This document shows positions 1 to 8,567 of a stretch of 64,000 bases of DNA, piece by piece. Numbering within the stretch: position 1 is the stretch's first letter; the number at the start of each line of letters is the position of its first letter. A model generated the notes under the pieces. That model ran no database searches. It was not told the DNA's origin and saw nothing but the letters and a program-made list of their open reading frames with translations. Source of the stretch: Methyloceanibacter sp. wino2. Lineage in GTDB: Bacteria; Pseudomonadota; Alphaproteobacteria; Rhizobiales; Methyloligellaceae. The stretch lies in contig NZ_CP028960.1 of NCBI RefSeq assembly GCF_003071365.1, positions 2,046,001 to 2,110,000 of the forward strand. The letters run 5' to 3'. Position numbers and translations under genes: made by a program.

Positions 1-141
1 AAAACGCCGATGGAGGCCATGCGCCTCGGGGTCGCCTATTGGTTCAACCATATGGGGGCCGTTCAAACGCAGGCTCGCGAACTGCAAAGCCTGTCGGCCG
101 CCTGGGTCAAGACGGCCAGCGAGCAAATTCGACCGCTCTAA
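1..141 (+). CDS. C-terminal tail of an unidentified protein, possibly a phasin (5' end outside window)
   Basis: An open frame enters from the left edge and stops with TAA at 139-141, giving the last 46 residues of a protein. The tail is amphipathic and helical (FNHMGAVQTQARELQSLSAA), ending SEQIRPL. Helical, Gln/Ala-rich ends of this kind occur in phasin-family granule-associated proteins, and the organism has 3-hydroxybutyrate genes (bdhA here), which would fit polyhydroxyalkanoate metabolism. That is only a resemblance: no diagnostic motif is in view. The frame directly precedes the glutamine-synthetase-like gene after an 85-base gap. Confidence 0.4.
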   Translation, partial: KTPMEAMRLGVAYWFNHMGAVQTQARELQSLSAAWVKTASEQIRPL

Positions 142-226
142 CGGTCCGCCGCCGACAATTGCGGCTCCCTAACGCCGCTGCCTGGCGTAGACTGACACAC
201 TCGCATCGTCGACGTGGGGAGGTGTC

Positions 227-1492
227 ATGCTGCGCGAGGATTTGACGTTCGTCGGGACGTGCGACATTGCCGGCCTCGTTCGCGGCAAGGGGTTTCCCTC
301 CACCGAGCTGCCGGCCCGGCGGAAGCTCGGCATCGGTTGGACGCACTCCAATCTCATGCAGACCTGCTTCGGGCCCATTCTCGATACGCCCTTCGGGACG
401 GCGGGTGACCTCATGATCGTGCCGGATCCGACGGCGGAGGTGCATGTCGATTTCCGCGATGGATCCGCGCCCGAGCACTTCTTTCTCGGCGATATTCGCA
501 ACACGGACGGAAGTCCCTGGGAGTGCTGCGTCCGTGCGTTCCTGCGGCGGGCGATCGGCGCGCTGAATGACGCCTGCGGTCTCGAACTCCTCGCGGCGTT
601 CGAACAGGAATTTGTCTATACCGGCGTCGAGGATGTGCCGGGTCATGCCTACAGCCTGAATGCCTTCCGGCGCCTGGGCGTCTTCGGCGAGATGGTGATG
701 GCGGCCATTCGCGCCGCGAGCGTCCATCCGGATTCCTTCCTGGCCGAGTATGGTCCCCGGCAATTCGAGATGACGGTCGGGCCCGACGCCGCCCTCGCCG
801 CGGCGGATGCAGGCGTGATCGCGCGCGAGATGACGCGCGGCGCCGCTTTCCGCTTGGAGAACCGCGCCATCTTCTCGCCGATGCCCGTGGCGGGTGGCGC
901 CGGCAACGGCGTGCATATCCATTTCAGCCTCCATGACGCTTCGGGCGCGCCGGTGACAAGCGATCCGAACGGTCCCATGGGCCTGAGCACTGTCGCGGCG
1001 CACTTCGCCGCCGGCGTTCTACACCACCTTCCAGCTCTATGCGCGGTGACCGCGCCGTCGCCGGTGTCTTACCTGCGGCTCGTGCCCGACCGCTGGGCGC
1101 CGACCGTGGCCGACATTAAACTGCAGGATCGCGGGGCCGCGCTTCGAATCTGTCCCGTCTTCGACGCAGCGGGAGAGGAGCAGCGGCAGGCGCAGTTCAA
1201 TCTCGAGTTCCGCGTCAGCGATGCGGCGGCCAGCCCCTACATGGCGCTCGGCGCGATGATCTTCGCCGGGGCCGACGGAATCGCGCGCCAGCTTTCGCTG
1301 CCGGAAACGGAGGCGCCATTGCCGGCTTCCTTGAGTGCCGCTTTGGATCTCATGGACGCGAGCGAAGCGATGAGGTCGTGGTTCGGTCCGGTCTTCTTCG
1401 AGGCCTATATGCGGCACAAGCGATCGGAAGTGGCCTATGTGGCGGACTTGCCCGAGGCGGAGCTTTGCGCGCGCTATGCCGAAGTTTATTGA
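227..1492 (+). CDS. Glutamine-synthetase-family ligase (GlnA-like, non-housekeeping)
   Basis: The 421-residue protein belongs to the glutamine synthetase superfamily, which activates a carboxylate with ATP and ligates ammonia or an amine. The catalytic-domain landmarks are visible: EQEF near residue 128 (metal-binding Glu), the GNGVHIHFSL strand around residue 225 (the family's G-x-G-x-H-x-H signature), and NLEFRVSDAAASPYMALG near residue 325, equivalent to the R-x-x-D-A-x-x-NPY region. It is shorter than housekeeping GlnA (about 470) and lacks the adenylylation-site context, so it is more likely one of the GlnA-like enzymes of amine or aromatic catabolism. GGGGAGG at 217-222 places the start four bases on at this ATG. 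Substrate is unknown and no catabolic partner sits beside it. Confidence 0.85.
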   Translation: MLREDLTFVGTCDIAGLVRGKGFPSTELPARRKLGIGWTHSNLMQTCFGPILDTPFGTAGDLMIVPDPTAEVHVDFRDGSAPEHFFLGDIRNTDGSPWECCVRAFLRRAIGALNDACGLELLAAFEQEFVYTGVEDVPGHAYSLNAFRRLGVFGEMVMAAIRAASVHPDSFLAEYGPRQFEMTVGPDAALAAADAGVIAREMTRGAAFRLENRAIFSPMPVAGGAGNGVHIHFSLHDASGAPVTSDPNGPMGLSTVAAHFAAGVLHHLPALCAVTAPSPVSYLRLVPDRWAPTVADIKLQDRGAALRICPVFDAAGEEQRQAQFNLEFRVSDAAASPYMALGAMIFAGADGIARQLSLPETEAPLPASLSAALDLMDASEAMRSWFGPVFFEAYMRHKRSEVAYVADLPEAELCARYAEVY

Positions 1493-1585
1493 GCCGGCTG
1501 GGGATAACGCTCCGTCAACGGTGTTTCCGAGCCGAGCCGGCCGCTAGGGATTTCCGTGATAGGGTGGAACGGGAGGACTACGATC

Positions 1586-2140
1586 ATGTGGAAGCGGATT
1601 ATCGCTTTTTCTTTTGCCGCGCTGGGCTGTCTTGCGCTCGCCGGATGTGACGAGGACTCGAAGGATAGCTTCGTTCTTTGCGAGAGTACGTATGCGTTGT
1701 GCACGACGGCGGCTTGTACGCCGGCCGACGGTAGCACCGAAACGGTCTCCTGCGCTTGCGATGTGAAGACGGGGTATTCCGCGGGCCAGAAGCCATGCAC
1801 CGGCACCGTGGAGACCGACAAGGGCACAGAGATCAGCTCACGGTACTATCCCATCAAGAGCTACGCGGCTTGCAACAACGACCGTCCCTGGGCGTGGTGT
1901 CTCGACAAGCCCTGCATTGTCGACAAGGACGATCCGACGAAAGCGTCGTGTGCTTGTACGGTCGACAGAGATCAGGGGCCGTATCTCGTTGTGACCGATA
2001 CCTATACCGACACGACCTGCACGACGAACCTATGGTCGTCGGCTACCGTGGACGGCGTGAATGAGATCACCGATTTCCTCAAGACCACCAAGGAACTGAA
2101 GCCCTACGACATCAAGGTCCTGAACACGCCGAGCCAGTAG
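1586..2140 (+). CDS. Cysteine-rich lipoprotein of unknown function
   Basis: Starting at this ATG (GGGAGG lies about ten bases upstream) the 184-residue product has a lipoprotein signal: MWKRII, a hydrophobic stretch, then a lipobox L-A-G-C with the lipidated Cys at residue 21. The mature part is unusual in carrying more than ten cysteines, several in close pairs (SCACD, WCLDKPC, SCACT), in two loosely similar halves, suggesting a small disulfide-stabilised domain duplicated in tandem. It should be anchored in the periplasm or outer membrane. I recognise no family. An in-frame ATG 30 bases upstream (1556) would add residues before the signal and is less likely. Confidence 0.75.
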   Translation: MWKRIIAFSFAALGCLALAGCDEDSKDSFVLCESTYALCTTAACTPADGSTETVSCACDVKTGYSAGQKPCTGTVETDKGTEISSRYYPIKSYAACNNDRPWAWCLDKPCIVDKDDPTKASCACTVDRDQGPYLVVTDTYTDTTCTTNLWSSATVDGVNEITDFLKTTKELKPYDIKVLNTPSQ

Positions 2141-2143
2141 CGC

Positions 2144-2764
2144 TCAACCGCCGGAGAGCATGCTCAGCACATCCTTCGTGCTGAGCATCCGGCAATAGCC
2201 GTGAAAGCAGGAGAGCGCCGCTTCGTGGCGCGCCTCCGTCTCTGCAACGCAGGCATCGTGGATGCATGTCATGTAGTAGCCGCGATCCGCGCCGTCCTTC
2301 ACCGCATGGTCGATGCATTGATCCGTGAGACAGCCGACGACGAAGACGTCCTCGATGCCGATATTCCGCAACACATAGTCGAGCATCGTCGAGTTGAAGA
2401 CGGACGACGACGATTTGGGGAGGACAAGCTCGTCCTCCTTGGGGGCGAGTTGCGGGATCACTTGCGCTTCGTGCGAGCCTTTTTGGAATCCCATGCCGGA
2501 GAGCTTGTAGTCGAGGCTTCTGTCACGGCCGTTAAACGTCAGGTTCTCGATGACCGTGAAGATCACCTCCATACGGGCGCGCCGGAAGGCATGGAGCAGG
2601 CTCTCGATATGGGGCACGACGCGGTCCGTTAGCGCCGCGCGAAACTCGGGACGGTCGTCGGCCTCCTCGGGCCCGCAGGTGCCGTTCTGCACGTCGATGA
2701 TGAGCAGGGCGGCCTTGCCCCTAACGATCGGCCGGCCGCGGCTCAGGAAGTCTGAAGATGTCAT
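2144..2764 (-). CDS. Isochorismatase-family cysteine hydrolase
   Basis: A 206-residue isochorismatase-fold hydrolase. The family's catalytic triad is present: Asp24 in LLIIDVQNG, Lys117 in VLPKSSSS, and Cys150 in VVGCLTDQCID, the last preceded by the characteristic turn. Relatives hydrolyse amides (nicotinamidase, N-carbamoylsarcosine and ureidoacrylate amidases) or isochorismate; the FNSTMLDYVLRNIGI segment resembles the amidase branch but the substrate cannot be told. It is transcribed alone and divergently from the SnoaL-like gene 85 bases away. The predicted protein is cytoplasmic with no signal sequence. Confidence 0.88.
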   Translation of the reverse strand: MTSSDFLSRGRPIVRGKAALLIIDVQNGTCGPEEADDRPEFRAALTDRVVPHIESLLHAFRRARMEVIFTVIENLTFNGRDRSLDYKLSGMGFQKGSHEAQVIPQLAPKEDELVLPKSSSSVFNSTMLDYVLRNIGIEDVFVVGCLTDQCIDHAVKDGADRGYYMTCIHDACVAETEARHEAALSCFHGYCRMLSTKDVLSMLSGG

Positions 2765-2848
2765 GGCGTGGAGGGTCTGTTGTGCTAGTCCGTAGGTCGG
2801 GATGAAATAGCAAGTGTCACTCGGTACCGATCTGGACAGGAGCCTAGC

Positions 2849-3289
2849 ATGATCAAATCACTCGCCGCACTTTTTACGTGTGTCTTTCTCATAGTGCCGG
2901 CGTTCGCGGACGACCGTCTCGCCGATGTCGAGGCGATCGACAATGCCGTGGGCCAGCTGGATGAGGCTTTCGCAACGAACGATCCGGACGCGCTCAAGGC
3001 GCTCATGACCGAGGATCACATCGCCGTTTTGCCTTTTCACAAGGGGCCGGAGACGGTCGAGCAGATGATTGCCGGATTGCCGAAGACCGATATCAAGCAG
3101 ACCGACCTCAGCGAGCCCACCGTCGTCTTCCTGGGGCCCGATAGCGCCATGCGCACGCTGACCGCAAAATTCGAAGGGACCTATGAGGACAAGCCTGTCG
3201 ACAGCACGGTCTTCATCACGTCGATCATGACGAAGAAAGACGGCAAATGGCTGGAGAGCTTCTACCAGGTGACGACGATTGCCCCTTGA
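2849..3289 (+). CDS. Secreted SnoaL/DUF4440-like protein
   Basis: The 146-residue product starts with a clear signal peptide (MIKSLAALFTCVFLIVPAFA, cleavage before DDR). The remainder has the layout of the NTF2-like SnoaL/DUF4440 fold: a first helix with a long acidic run, ATNDPDALKALMTEDH followed by a strand, a central half with GPDSAMRTLTAKFEG, and the terminal DGKWLESFYQVTTI strand typical of the family. GGAGCC at 2839-2844 supports the start. Function unknown; such domains act as small-molecule-binding or isomerase-like folds. The end overlaps the start of the cupin gene by 11 bases, so the two are probably co-translated. Confidence 0.7.
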   Translation: MIKSLAALFTCVFLIVPAFADDRLADVEAIDNAVGQLDEAFATNDPDALKALMTEDHIAVLPFHKGPETVEQMIAGLPKTDIKQTDLSEPTVVFLGPDSAMRTLTAKFEGTYEDKPVDSTVFITSIMTKKDGKWLESFYQVTTIAP

Positions 3290-3659
3290 GCGCGACGGCC
3301 GGGTGCTGTCGGGGGCGCTGAACGCCGGGCTCCCGACCCGTCCGCAAACCGAAGAACTCTTCGACGGGCTCTTCGAGGGGCCTGGCATTCGCATCGAGCG
3401 GATCGTCTCGACGGGTCAGACGACACCCGACGGCGAGTGGTACGATCAGAGCCGCGATGAGTTCGTGCTGCTCGTCTCGGGCGCCGCGCGCCTGCGCATC
3501 GACGGCGAAAGTCGCGACCGCGAACTCGCCCCCGGAGACTGGCTGCTGCTGCCCGCCCATTGCCGCCATCGTGTGACCTGGACACAGGCCGAACCGCCCA
3601 CCATATGGTTGGCAGTCCACTTTGATGCGGCGCCGGCAGGCGCCGGCGATAAGGAGTAA
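3279..3659 (+). CDS. Small cupin-domain protein
   Basis: Reads from a TTG that overlaps the previous stop codon, with AGGTGACGACG just upstream; 126 residues. One cupin barrel is visible: YDQSRDEFVLLVSGAARLRI (motif 1 region with an Asp/Glu pattern instead of a full His-His-Glu set) and ELAPGDWLLLPAHCRHRV (motif 2, with P-G-D-x-x-x-x-P and His residues). Such single-domain cupins often bind a metal; which reaction, if any, is unclear. It sits between the SnoaL-like gene and an 87-residue gene with little spacing, forming a three-gene unit. Confidence 0.8.
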   Translation: MPLERDGRVLSGALNAGLPTRPQTEELFDGLFEGPGIRIERIVSTGQTTPDGEWYDQSRDEFVLLVSGAARLRIDGESRDRELAPGDWLLLPAHCRHRVTWTQAEPPTIWLAVHFDAAPAGAGDKE

Positions 3660-3664
3660 CTCCT

Positions 3665-3928
3665 ATGGAAGCGACGTGGATGCCCCATACCGAGCACGGC
3701 GAGATTCACGACCGTGCCGAACTTCCCGAAAGCGTTTACGCCTTTCCCCGCCAGCGCAAAGAGCCGCTGACGGACGCGACGCATGTAAAGAATGCGCTGG
3801 CCCGTTTCGATCAAGTCGAGGGTGTCTCTGACGCCGACCGGGATCTTGCCTTCGCCAATATCAAGAAGGCCGCGGCGCATTACGGTGTCGACCTGCACGA
3901 GACCAATTGGCGGGAGCTCGGCGGCTAG
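3665..3928 (+). CDS. Small conserved-looking hypothetical protein (DUF6582-like)
   Basis: 87 residues, preceded by AAGGAG nine bases before the ATG and only five bases after the cupin stop. The sequence has an acidic, helical character (LPESVYAFPRQRKEPLTDATHVKNALARFD) followed by DRDLAFANIKKAAAHYGVDL. The pattern of Y-A-F-P, then a helix beginning at D-A-x-H-V and a second A-x-x-N-I-x-x-A-A-x-x-Y helix, is one I associate with small DUF6582-type proteins, but the assignment is from memory and function is unknown. Confidence 0.65.
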   Translation: MEATWMPHTEHGEIHDRAELPESVYAFPRQRKEPLTDATHVKNALARFDQVEGVSDADRDLAFANIKKAAAHYGVDLHETNWRELGG

Positions 3929-3941
3929 GCGCGGCCCCCGT

Positions 3942-4412
3942 TTATCGGTGAAGAATCAGGAGCCCTATCAGGAGCGTGAGTGGGGTCAGGATGTCCCACC
4001 AGAAGATCGGCCCGGCATTGTTGATGGCGAAGTTCTTGCGCCGGATCATGTCGGCGATGTGGACCGATGCCGCGCTCCACAGGAAGCCTGCCGCCATGAA
4101 CGTCATCGCCCACGCCGCTTCCGGGCCCAGGATGGATGCCGCGATAGCCCCGAGGCCGATGCCGAGATTTGCGCCGGCAATTTCCTTCTGAAAGGGGCTC
4201 GGGGCCCAGCCGATGGACTGGGCGACGTGATCGGAGAACACGGCATGGGAGAACGCGGCCCATAGACTGGGCACGCCAAGCCCGAGGGACAGCATCCATT
4301 GCAAGGTCGGCCCGAGGCTCTCGGCTCCAAACGGCTGAGGGACATCGAGAAAGCCCAGCGTGAGGGCGGCCGCATAGCAGAGAGCGGGAAGCGCGGCGAT
4401 CAGTTGCTTCAT
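3942..4412 (-). CDS. Small multi-pass membrane protein, function unknown
   Basis: From the ATG at 4412 the product is 156 residues with about four hydrophobic segments: 3-19, 38-58, 88-108 and 137-154. Between them lie short loops, including an amphipathic stretch with FQKEIAGANLGIGLG. The architecture resembles small DUF6790-type inner-membrane proteins but I would not insist on that. It is read away from the P450 gene, with only about 60 bases between the two starts, so they share a divergent promoter region. A longer frame upstream of 4412 is the antisense of the P450 and is not used. Confidence 0.65.
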   Translation of the reverse strand: MKQLIAALPALCYAAALTLGFLDVPQPFGAESLGPTLQWMLSLGLGVPSLWAAFSHAVFSDHVAQSIGWAPSPFQKEIAGANLGIGLGAIAASILGPEAAWAMTFMAAGFLWSAASVHIADMIRRKNFAINNAGPIFWWDILTPLTLLIGLLILHR

Positions 4413-4472
4413 GGGTCCGACGCTCCAAGAGGTTTGATGATGAAACGAACGACTGATTCGGAGGTCCCTTCG

Positions 4473-5744
4473 ATGGCTGCAGGCTATCAGAAATCCTATT
4501 CGTTGCGCGCGCCGTTGCGGGTCGACCTGCAAAGCCGGGCGAGCAAGCAGGATCCTTATTCGTTCTTTGCGGGGCTTCGCGAGAAAGGCCCGGTCGTCCC
4601 GTTGAAGCTGCCTTTCGTCGGAAAGGTCTGGGCGACCACGACCTACGAGGCCACGGCCGCCATGCTGAAGGACAATGCCCTGTTCGTGCAGGAGGGCCGC
4701 CATGCGGGGAAGTCCGGTGTTGCGGGCCTGTCCTGGTGGATGCCACACGCCATCAAGGTTCTCAGTAACAACATGCTGCTCAAGGACGAGCCGGATCATC
4801 GGCGCTTGCGCAAGCTGGTGGACCAGGCCTTTCAGCGGCGGCTCGTCCGGGACATGCGCGCCGAGATCGAGGGGCTGGCCGACCGGATTCTCGACGACAT
4901 CGACGGGCGTGATGAAATCGACCTTGTGGGTTCCTACGCGCGCAGGTTTCCGTTGGAAGTCATCTGCTGGCTTCTGGGCCTGCCGGAGGAGAACCGCGGC
5001 AAGTTCGAGGAATGGGCGGGACACATGACGTCCGCCTTGCGTGGGTTCGCCGCGATACGGGTCGTGTTCACCATGCCCGGCGTCGTGAATTACGTCCGTG
5101 AACAGATCGAAGAGTGCCGCCGAAACCCGCGCGAAGGGCTCATCAGCGAATTGGTTCGGGCGGAGCAGGACGGCGACAAGCTCAGCGAGGACGAGCTGCT
5201 GTCCATGGTCTTCCTGCTGCTGTTCGCAGGCTTCGAGACGACGACGCATCTCATCGCCGACAGCGTGATCGCGCTGGAGCAGAACCCGGCGCAGAAGGCG
5301 TTCCTGTTCGCCGACCCGGCAACGCGGATGGAGCGTGCGGTGGAGGAGCTCGGCCGCTACATGACGCCGGTGCAGAGCACCAAGCCGCGTTACGTGGCAC
5401 GGGACTGCGAGTTCTTCGGCCAGAAACTTCAGCGCGGCGAGAACATTGTCGGGCTCCTGGCGGCCGCGAATTCAGACCCGGCTGCCTTCGACGGGCCGGA
5501 CACGCTCAAGCTCGACCGCCTGCCCAATCCGCATCTCGTGTTCGGGACGGGCATCCACTTTTGCCTCGGCATGCAGCTTGCGCGCGTCGAGGCACAGTCG
5601 GCGCTGGCCCGGCTCTATGGCCGCTATCCCGACCTGGAGCTCGCGGCGCCGGACGATCTTCCCTGGATCGAACGCTTCGGACTGCGCGGCGTGTTCGCGC
5701 TGCCGGTGCGGTTGAATGCCAGTAGCCGCCGGAAGGCGGCGTAG
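4473..5744 (+). CDS. Cytochrome P450
   Basis: A bacterial cytochrome P450 (haem-thiolate monooxygenase), 423 residues from the ATG at 4473, which has GGAGG eight bases upstream; in-frame ATGs at 4437 and 4440 behind AAGAGG are alternatives. Diagnostic parts in order: I-helix LLLFAGFETTTH with the A-G-x-E-T-T oxygen-activation motif, the K-helix E-x-x-R (ELGRY), and the haem loop FGTGIHFCLGMQLAR whose Cys is the iron ligand. It is soluble and needs a ferredoxin/reductase pair, which is not adjacent (FdxA is 50 kb away). Substrate is not predictable from sequence alone. Confidence 0.95.
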   Translation: MAAGYQKSYSLRAPLRVDLQSRASKQDPYSFFAGLREKGPVVPLKLPFVGKVWATTTYEATAAMLKDNALFVQEGRHAGKSGVAGLSWWMPHAIKVLSNNMLLKDEPDHRRLRKLVDQAFQRRLVRDMRAEIEGLADRILDDIDGRDEIDLVGSYARRFPLEVICWLLGLPEENRGKFEEWAGHMTSALRGFAAIRVVFTMPGVVNYVREQIEECRRNPREGLISELVRAEQDGDKLSEDELLSMVFLLLFAGFETTTHLIADSVIALEQNPAQKAFLFADPATRMERAVEELGRYMTPVQSTKPRYVARDCEFFGQKLQRGENIVGLLAAANSDPAAFDGPDTLKLDRLPNPHLVFGTGIHFCLGMQLARVEAQSALARLYGRYPDLELAAPDDLPWIERFGLRGVFALPVRLNASSRRKAA

Positions 5745-5747
5745 CTG

Positions 5748-6101
5748 CTAGTCGTCGTAGTGGCAGCCTTCCTGAGCGTTCCACACTTGTCCGGCCGGAC
5801 ACCCGCGCGAGCCTTTGGAGGAACCCTGGTAGGCGCCTTGGACGCACTTGTCGCCTTCGACGCGATAACCCGGACCGCAGTAGCCAGCGGCCTCACTCTT
5901 TTTGATGCACCGTCCTTCGAGCAGGATGGAACGCGGGCCGCATCTCTTCTTGATGAGCACCAGCGGCGGGCCGGAGCGCATGGCTTCCAACGACTGGGGC
6001 AGTCCCGCGCCCACGTCGCCGGCGGGGAAGGCGCGGGCGGCCGACGCTGCAATCAACAGTGCAAGCGTCATTATAACGAGGCGTAGGGCCCTCATCGGCA
6101 T
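5748..6101 (-). CDS. Small secreted Cys-rich protein
   Basis: Read from the ATG at 6101, which has AAGGA seven bases upstream (the ATG at 6107 is too close to it), the product is 117 residues: a signal peptide (MPMRALRLVIMTLALLIAAS, ending near ARA) then a mature domain containing six cysteines in the pattern RCGPRSILLEGRC, GYCGPGYRVEGDKC, GCPAGQVWNAQEGC. The three C-x-x-G-x-x-x-x-x-x-C-like units look like short disulfide repeats. No enzyme motif is seen. It lies back to back with the 3' end of the P450, with only a few bases between stops. Confidence 0.65.
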   Translation of the reverse strand: MPMRALRLVIMTLALLIAASAARAFPAGDVGAGLPQSLEAMRSGPPLVLIKKRCGPRSILLEGRCIKKSEAAGYCGPGYRVEGDKCVQGAYQGSSKGSRGCPAGQVWNAQEGCHYDD

Positions 6102-6220
6102 TGGCATGTCCTTCCGATCGTTAGGTGGACTCGAATCGCTGCCGGCCGGCAGCGCATTATCCGTCATGTGCGAGCGTGGGCCGGGACGCGCCGGATTGCA
6201 ACCGGCGTCGACGTCAACGC

Positions 6221-7339
6221 TCATCGAAGCGCGGTCCAGACAACAACCGCGCTCGCAATCAGATAGATCGACAGTGCCCAGATCGCCCAGCGGCGGTCCT
6301 GCGCCTTGGTCTCGGCTTCGCTGGCCTCGCCGCGCCAGGATGTGGCGACGACGCGTGCCAAGGCGACGATGATGAAGAGGTAGGCGAGCATGAAGATCTT
6401 GTCGATCATCATGAGGTAGTCGACATCCGGCAGCGACGATGTCGCCGTCAGCTGGATCGCCACCAGGGTCAGCAAGGCGGTGATGCCAAGACCGATCCGG
6501 CCCTCGACATAAACGGGGCGCACGAAATAGACGAGCAGGGCGCAGACCACGATCAGGGCAATGGGGATGAAGGTCTTGATCGACATGGCGACCATGGGAC
6601 GCGTCACCGGGATTGAGAGGACGATGCGCGAGTAGGGCTCGGCATCGGACACGGACAGATCGCCGAAGTTCGTCGGATAGGTATTGGTCGTGATCTTCAT
6701 CGTGGGCGTCCCCACGTGGAAGCCCGGCAGGGTGATCACAGGGTCGACGATGACGGGCGTCTTGCCGTCGGGCACGTAGACCTGCTCTCCGGTCCCTGCG
6801 AGCGTGTCCTCCATGATGACCGTCAGATACTGGGTGTCGAACGGGAAGGTCGCGAGCTGAAACTTCGTCGAGAAGAGTCCCTGATAGCGCAGGATCGAGT
6901 AATACCCGCCGTCGGGCATCCGTTCGGGTTCTTCGGTCAGCGCCTCGCGCAGATTATCGTCCGACGCGAACCGGTTCATGAACTCCATGCTTTTGGACGG
7001 GTCGATGTCCGGCGACGTCCAACGGAACCAGACATACAGATCGATGACGTAGTTGTTCGCCTTGAAGTCGAGTTGCTGAATGTCGTTGATATAGGCGCCG
7101 ACGACGACTTCCTCCGGCCCGGGCGCCGGCGCGCCCTTGATCGCCTGCTGGACCGGTTTCGGGACGCTGGCCGGCGGTGTCTGGGCCATCGCCATTGGCA
7201 AGGTTGCTGCGGCCGCACAAATGAAGGCGACGAGGGGTGCCGCGATCACGGCAGCGGCGCGCGGCGCGGCGCGGCCCAAAGCGTGAAGCAAGGAAGCCAA
7301 GCGGTGGCTTTGCTCCGCTCGTCTAGGCGCCAGGGCCAT
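6221..7339 (-). CDS. Bacterial pentameric ligand-gated ion channel (Cys-loop receptor homologue)
   Basis: 372 residues, start with AAGGAG seven bases upstream. After a long signal peptide (to about residue 52) comes an all-beta ligand-binding domain: VVVGAYINDIQQLDFKANN, YVWFRW, and FPFDTQYLTVIMED, the position of the Cys-loop, which here has no flanking cysteines as in other prokaryotic members. Four membrane helices follow: M1 around SIPVTRPMVAMSIKTFIPIA, M2 EGRIGLGITALLTLVAIQLT with a Glu at the cytoplasmic mouth and the conserved Leu at 9', M3, then a short loop and M4 at the C-terminus. This is the GLIC/ELIC architecture; cation permeability is inferred from the Glu. The first 17 bases overlap the end of the esterase gene. 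Confidence 0.9.
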   Translation of the reverse strand: MALAPRRAEQSHRLASLLHALGRAAPRAAAVIAAPLVAFICAAAATLPMAMAQTPPASVPKPVQQAIKGAPAPGPEEVVVGAYINDIQQLDFKANNYVIDLYVWFRWTSPDIDPSKSMEFMNRFASDDNLREALTEEPERMPDGGYYSILRYQGLFSTKFQLATFPFDTQYLTVIMEDTLAGTGEQVYVPDGKTPVIVDPVITLPGFHVGTPTMKITTNTYPTNFGDLSVSDAEPYSRIVLSIPVTRPMVAMSIKTFIPIALIVVCALLVYFVRPVYVEGRIGLGITALLTLVAIQLTATSSLPDVDYLMMIDKIFMLAYLFIIVALARVVATSWRGEASEAETKAQDRRWAIWALSIYLIASAVVVWTALR

Positions 7340-8267
7340 CGAGTTGCTCCTTCAGCCAGGTGCTCATGCGCAGGCGCATGCTCTTGTACGCCACGCGCAG
7401 CATCCGGCCCATGTTCATGAAGCCGTGCACCGTGCCTTCATAGCACTCGTATTCGACCGGAACACCTGCGGCCGCAAGCCGTTGGGCGTATTCGAAGCCC
7501 TCGTCTCGGAAGGGGTCGAAGCCGGCGGTTATGATCAACGTGGGCGGCAGGCCGGAATCGTCCTCGTACAGCGCCGGAATCGCCCTTGGGTCCGCAATCG
7601 GCCAGGCCAGACCGAAATAGTGGTTGAAGAACCAGTAGAGCATGTCCTCGGGGATCGGGAACTGGTCGACGAGGTCTTTGCGCGACGGCTGTTTCGCGCG
7701 CAGGTCCAGGGCCGGGTAGATCAGGAGTTGGGCCGCCGCGGGCGCCACGAGCCGTCCCTTGGTCTCGTGCAGCGCGACGGCGGCCAGCGACCCGCCCGCA
7801 CTGTCACCGGCAACGGCGATGCGCGCCGGGTCGATGGACAGCTCGGGCGCGGCTGCGGTCAGCCACTTGAGGGCCGCGACGCCGTCGTAGACTGCGGCCG
7901 GGAACGGGTGCTCGGGCGCGAGGCGGTAGTCGACGGAAAACACTGTTGCGCCCGTATCGAGGCAGAGGGCCCGGCAGAGCGTGTCATGGGTATCGATATC
8001 GCCGAGCACACCGCCGCCGCCATGGAAGAACAGGATGCCAGCGCCGCTGGGGACCGGGGCGATATACTCACGGATTGGAATGGCGCCCGCGGGCGTCTCG
8101 ATCTCGAGGTCCCGCGTGGACCCGATCTCGATCGGGCCGACCTCGGTCTTGGAGATCGAGCGGCGGTATTCCGCCCGAGCGGTCTCATGGTCCATCTGCC
8201 ACAGAGGCTTGGTCGTGGATGACGAAACCCAAAAGAGCAGCGCCTCGGTCTCGCGGTCTAGTTTCAC
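7323..8267 (-). CDS. Alpha/beta-hydrolase esterase (hormone-sensitive-lipase family)
   Basis: Chosen start is GTG at 8267, with AGGACGG about eight bases upstream and a typical N-terminus KLDRETEALLFWVSS; an upstream GTG at 8333 gives 22 extra residues of poor quality. 314 residues. HSL-type esterase features: oxyanion motif HGGGGVLGD, nucleophile elbow GDSAGGS, catalytic Asp in ITAGFDPFRDEG, catalytic His in GTVHGFMNM. It hydrolyses short-chain esters, substrate unknown. Its 3' end overlaps the start of the pentameric channel gene, implying co-translation, an arrangement that might pair a ligand-metabolising enzyme with the channel; this is speculation from position only. Confidence 0.9.
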   Translation of the reverse strand: MKLDRETEALLFWVSSSTTKPLWQMDHETARAEYRRSISKTEVGPIEIGSTRDLEIETPAGAIPIREYIAPVPSGAGILFFHGGGGVLGDIDTHDTLCRALCLDTGATVFSVDYRLAPEHPFPAAVYDGVAALKWLTAAAPELSIDPARIAVAGDSAGGSLAAVALHETKGRLVAPAAAQLLIYPALDLRAKQPSRKDLVDQFPIPEDMLYWFFNHYFGLAWPIADPRAIPALYEDDSGLPPTLIITAGFDPFRDEGFEYAQRLAAAGVPVEYECYEGTVHGFMNMGRMLRVAYKSMRLRMSTWLKEQLDGPGA

Positions 8268-8567
8268 CGGTGCCCGTCCTGATGGTGCAATACGATATTG
8301 AATGCCGCGCGCAGCAAGGAAGAAAAGCGACACCGTACCTAGCGGACTTGCGCCCCTCGGGTAAAGCTTTTCGGTGCTCTAAAGCCAGCCCAACCCCGAC
8401 TAAAGCAGGTCTCTACATAAGCCCTTCTGACGAAGATTGAAGAGGCTTGGGGGGCGTTTCTCGCTACACCTTCTCAGGGACCGCCGAAACGTCCCGGATA
8501 GTTCGCGGCTCGTCCTGTTCAGCTTTGGGCCGGGGGCCACGCTGCATTCCGGCGCGCCGACCACGGA

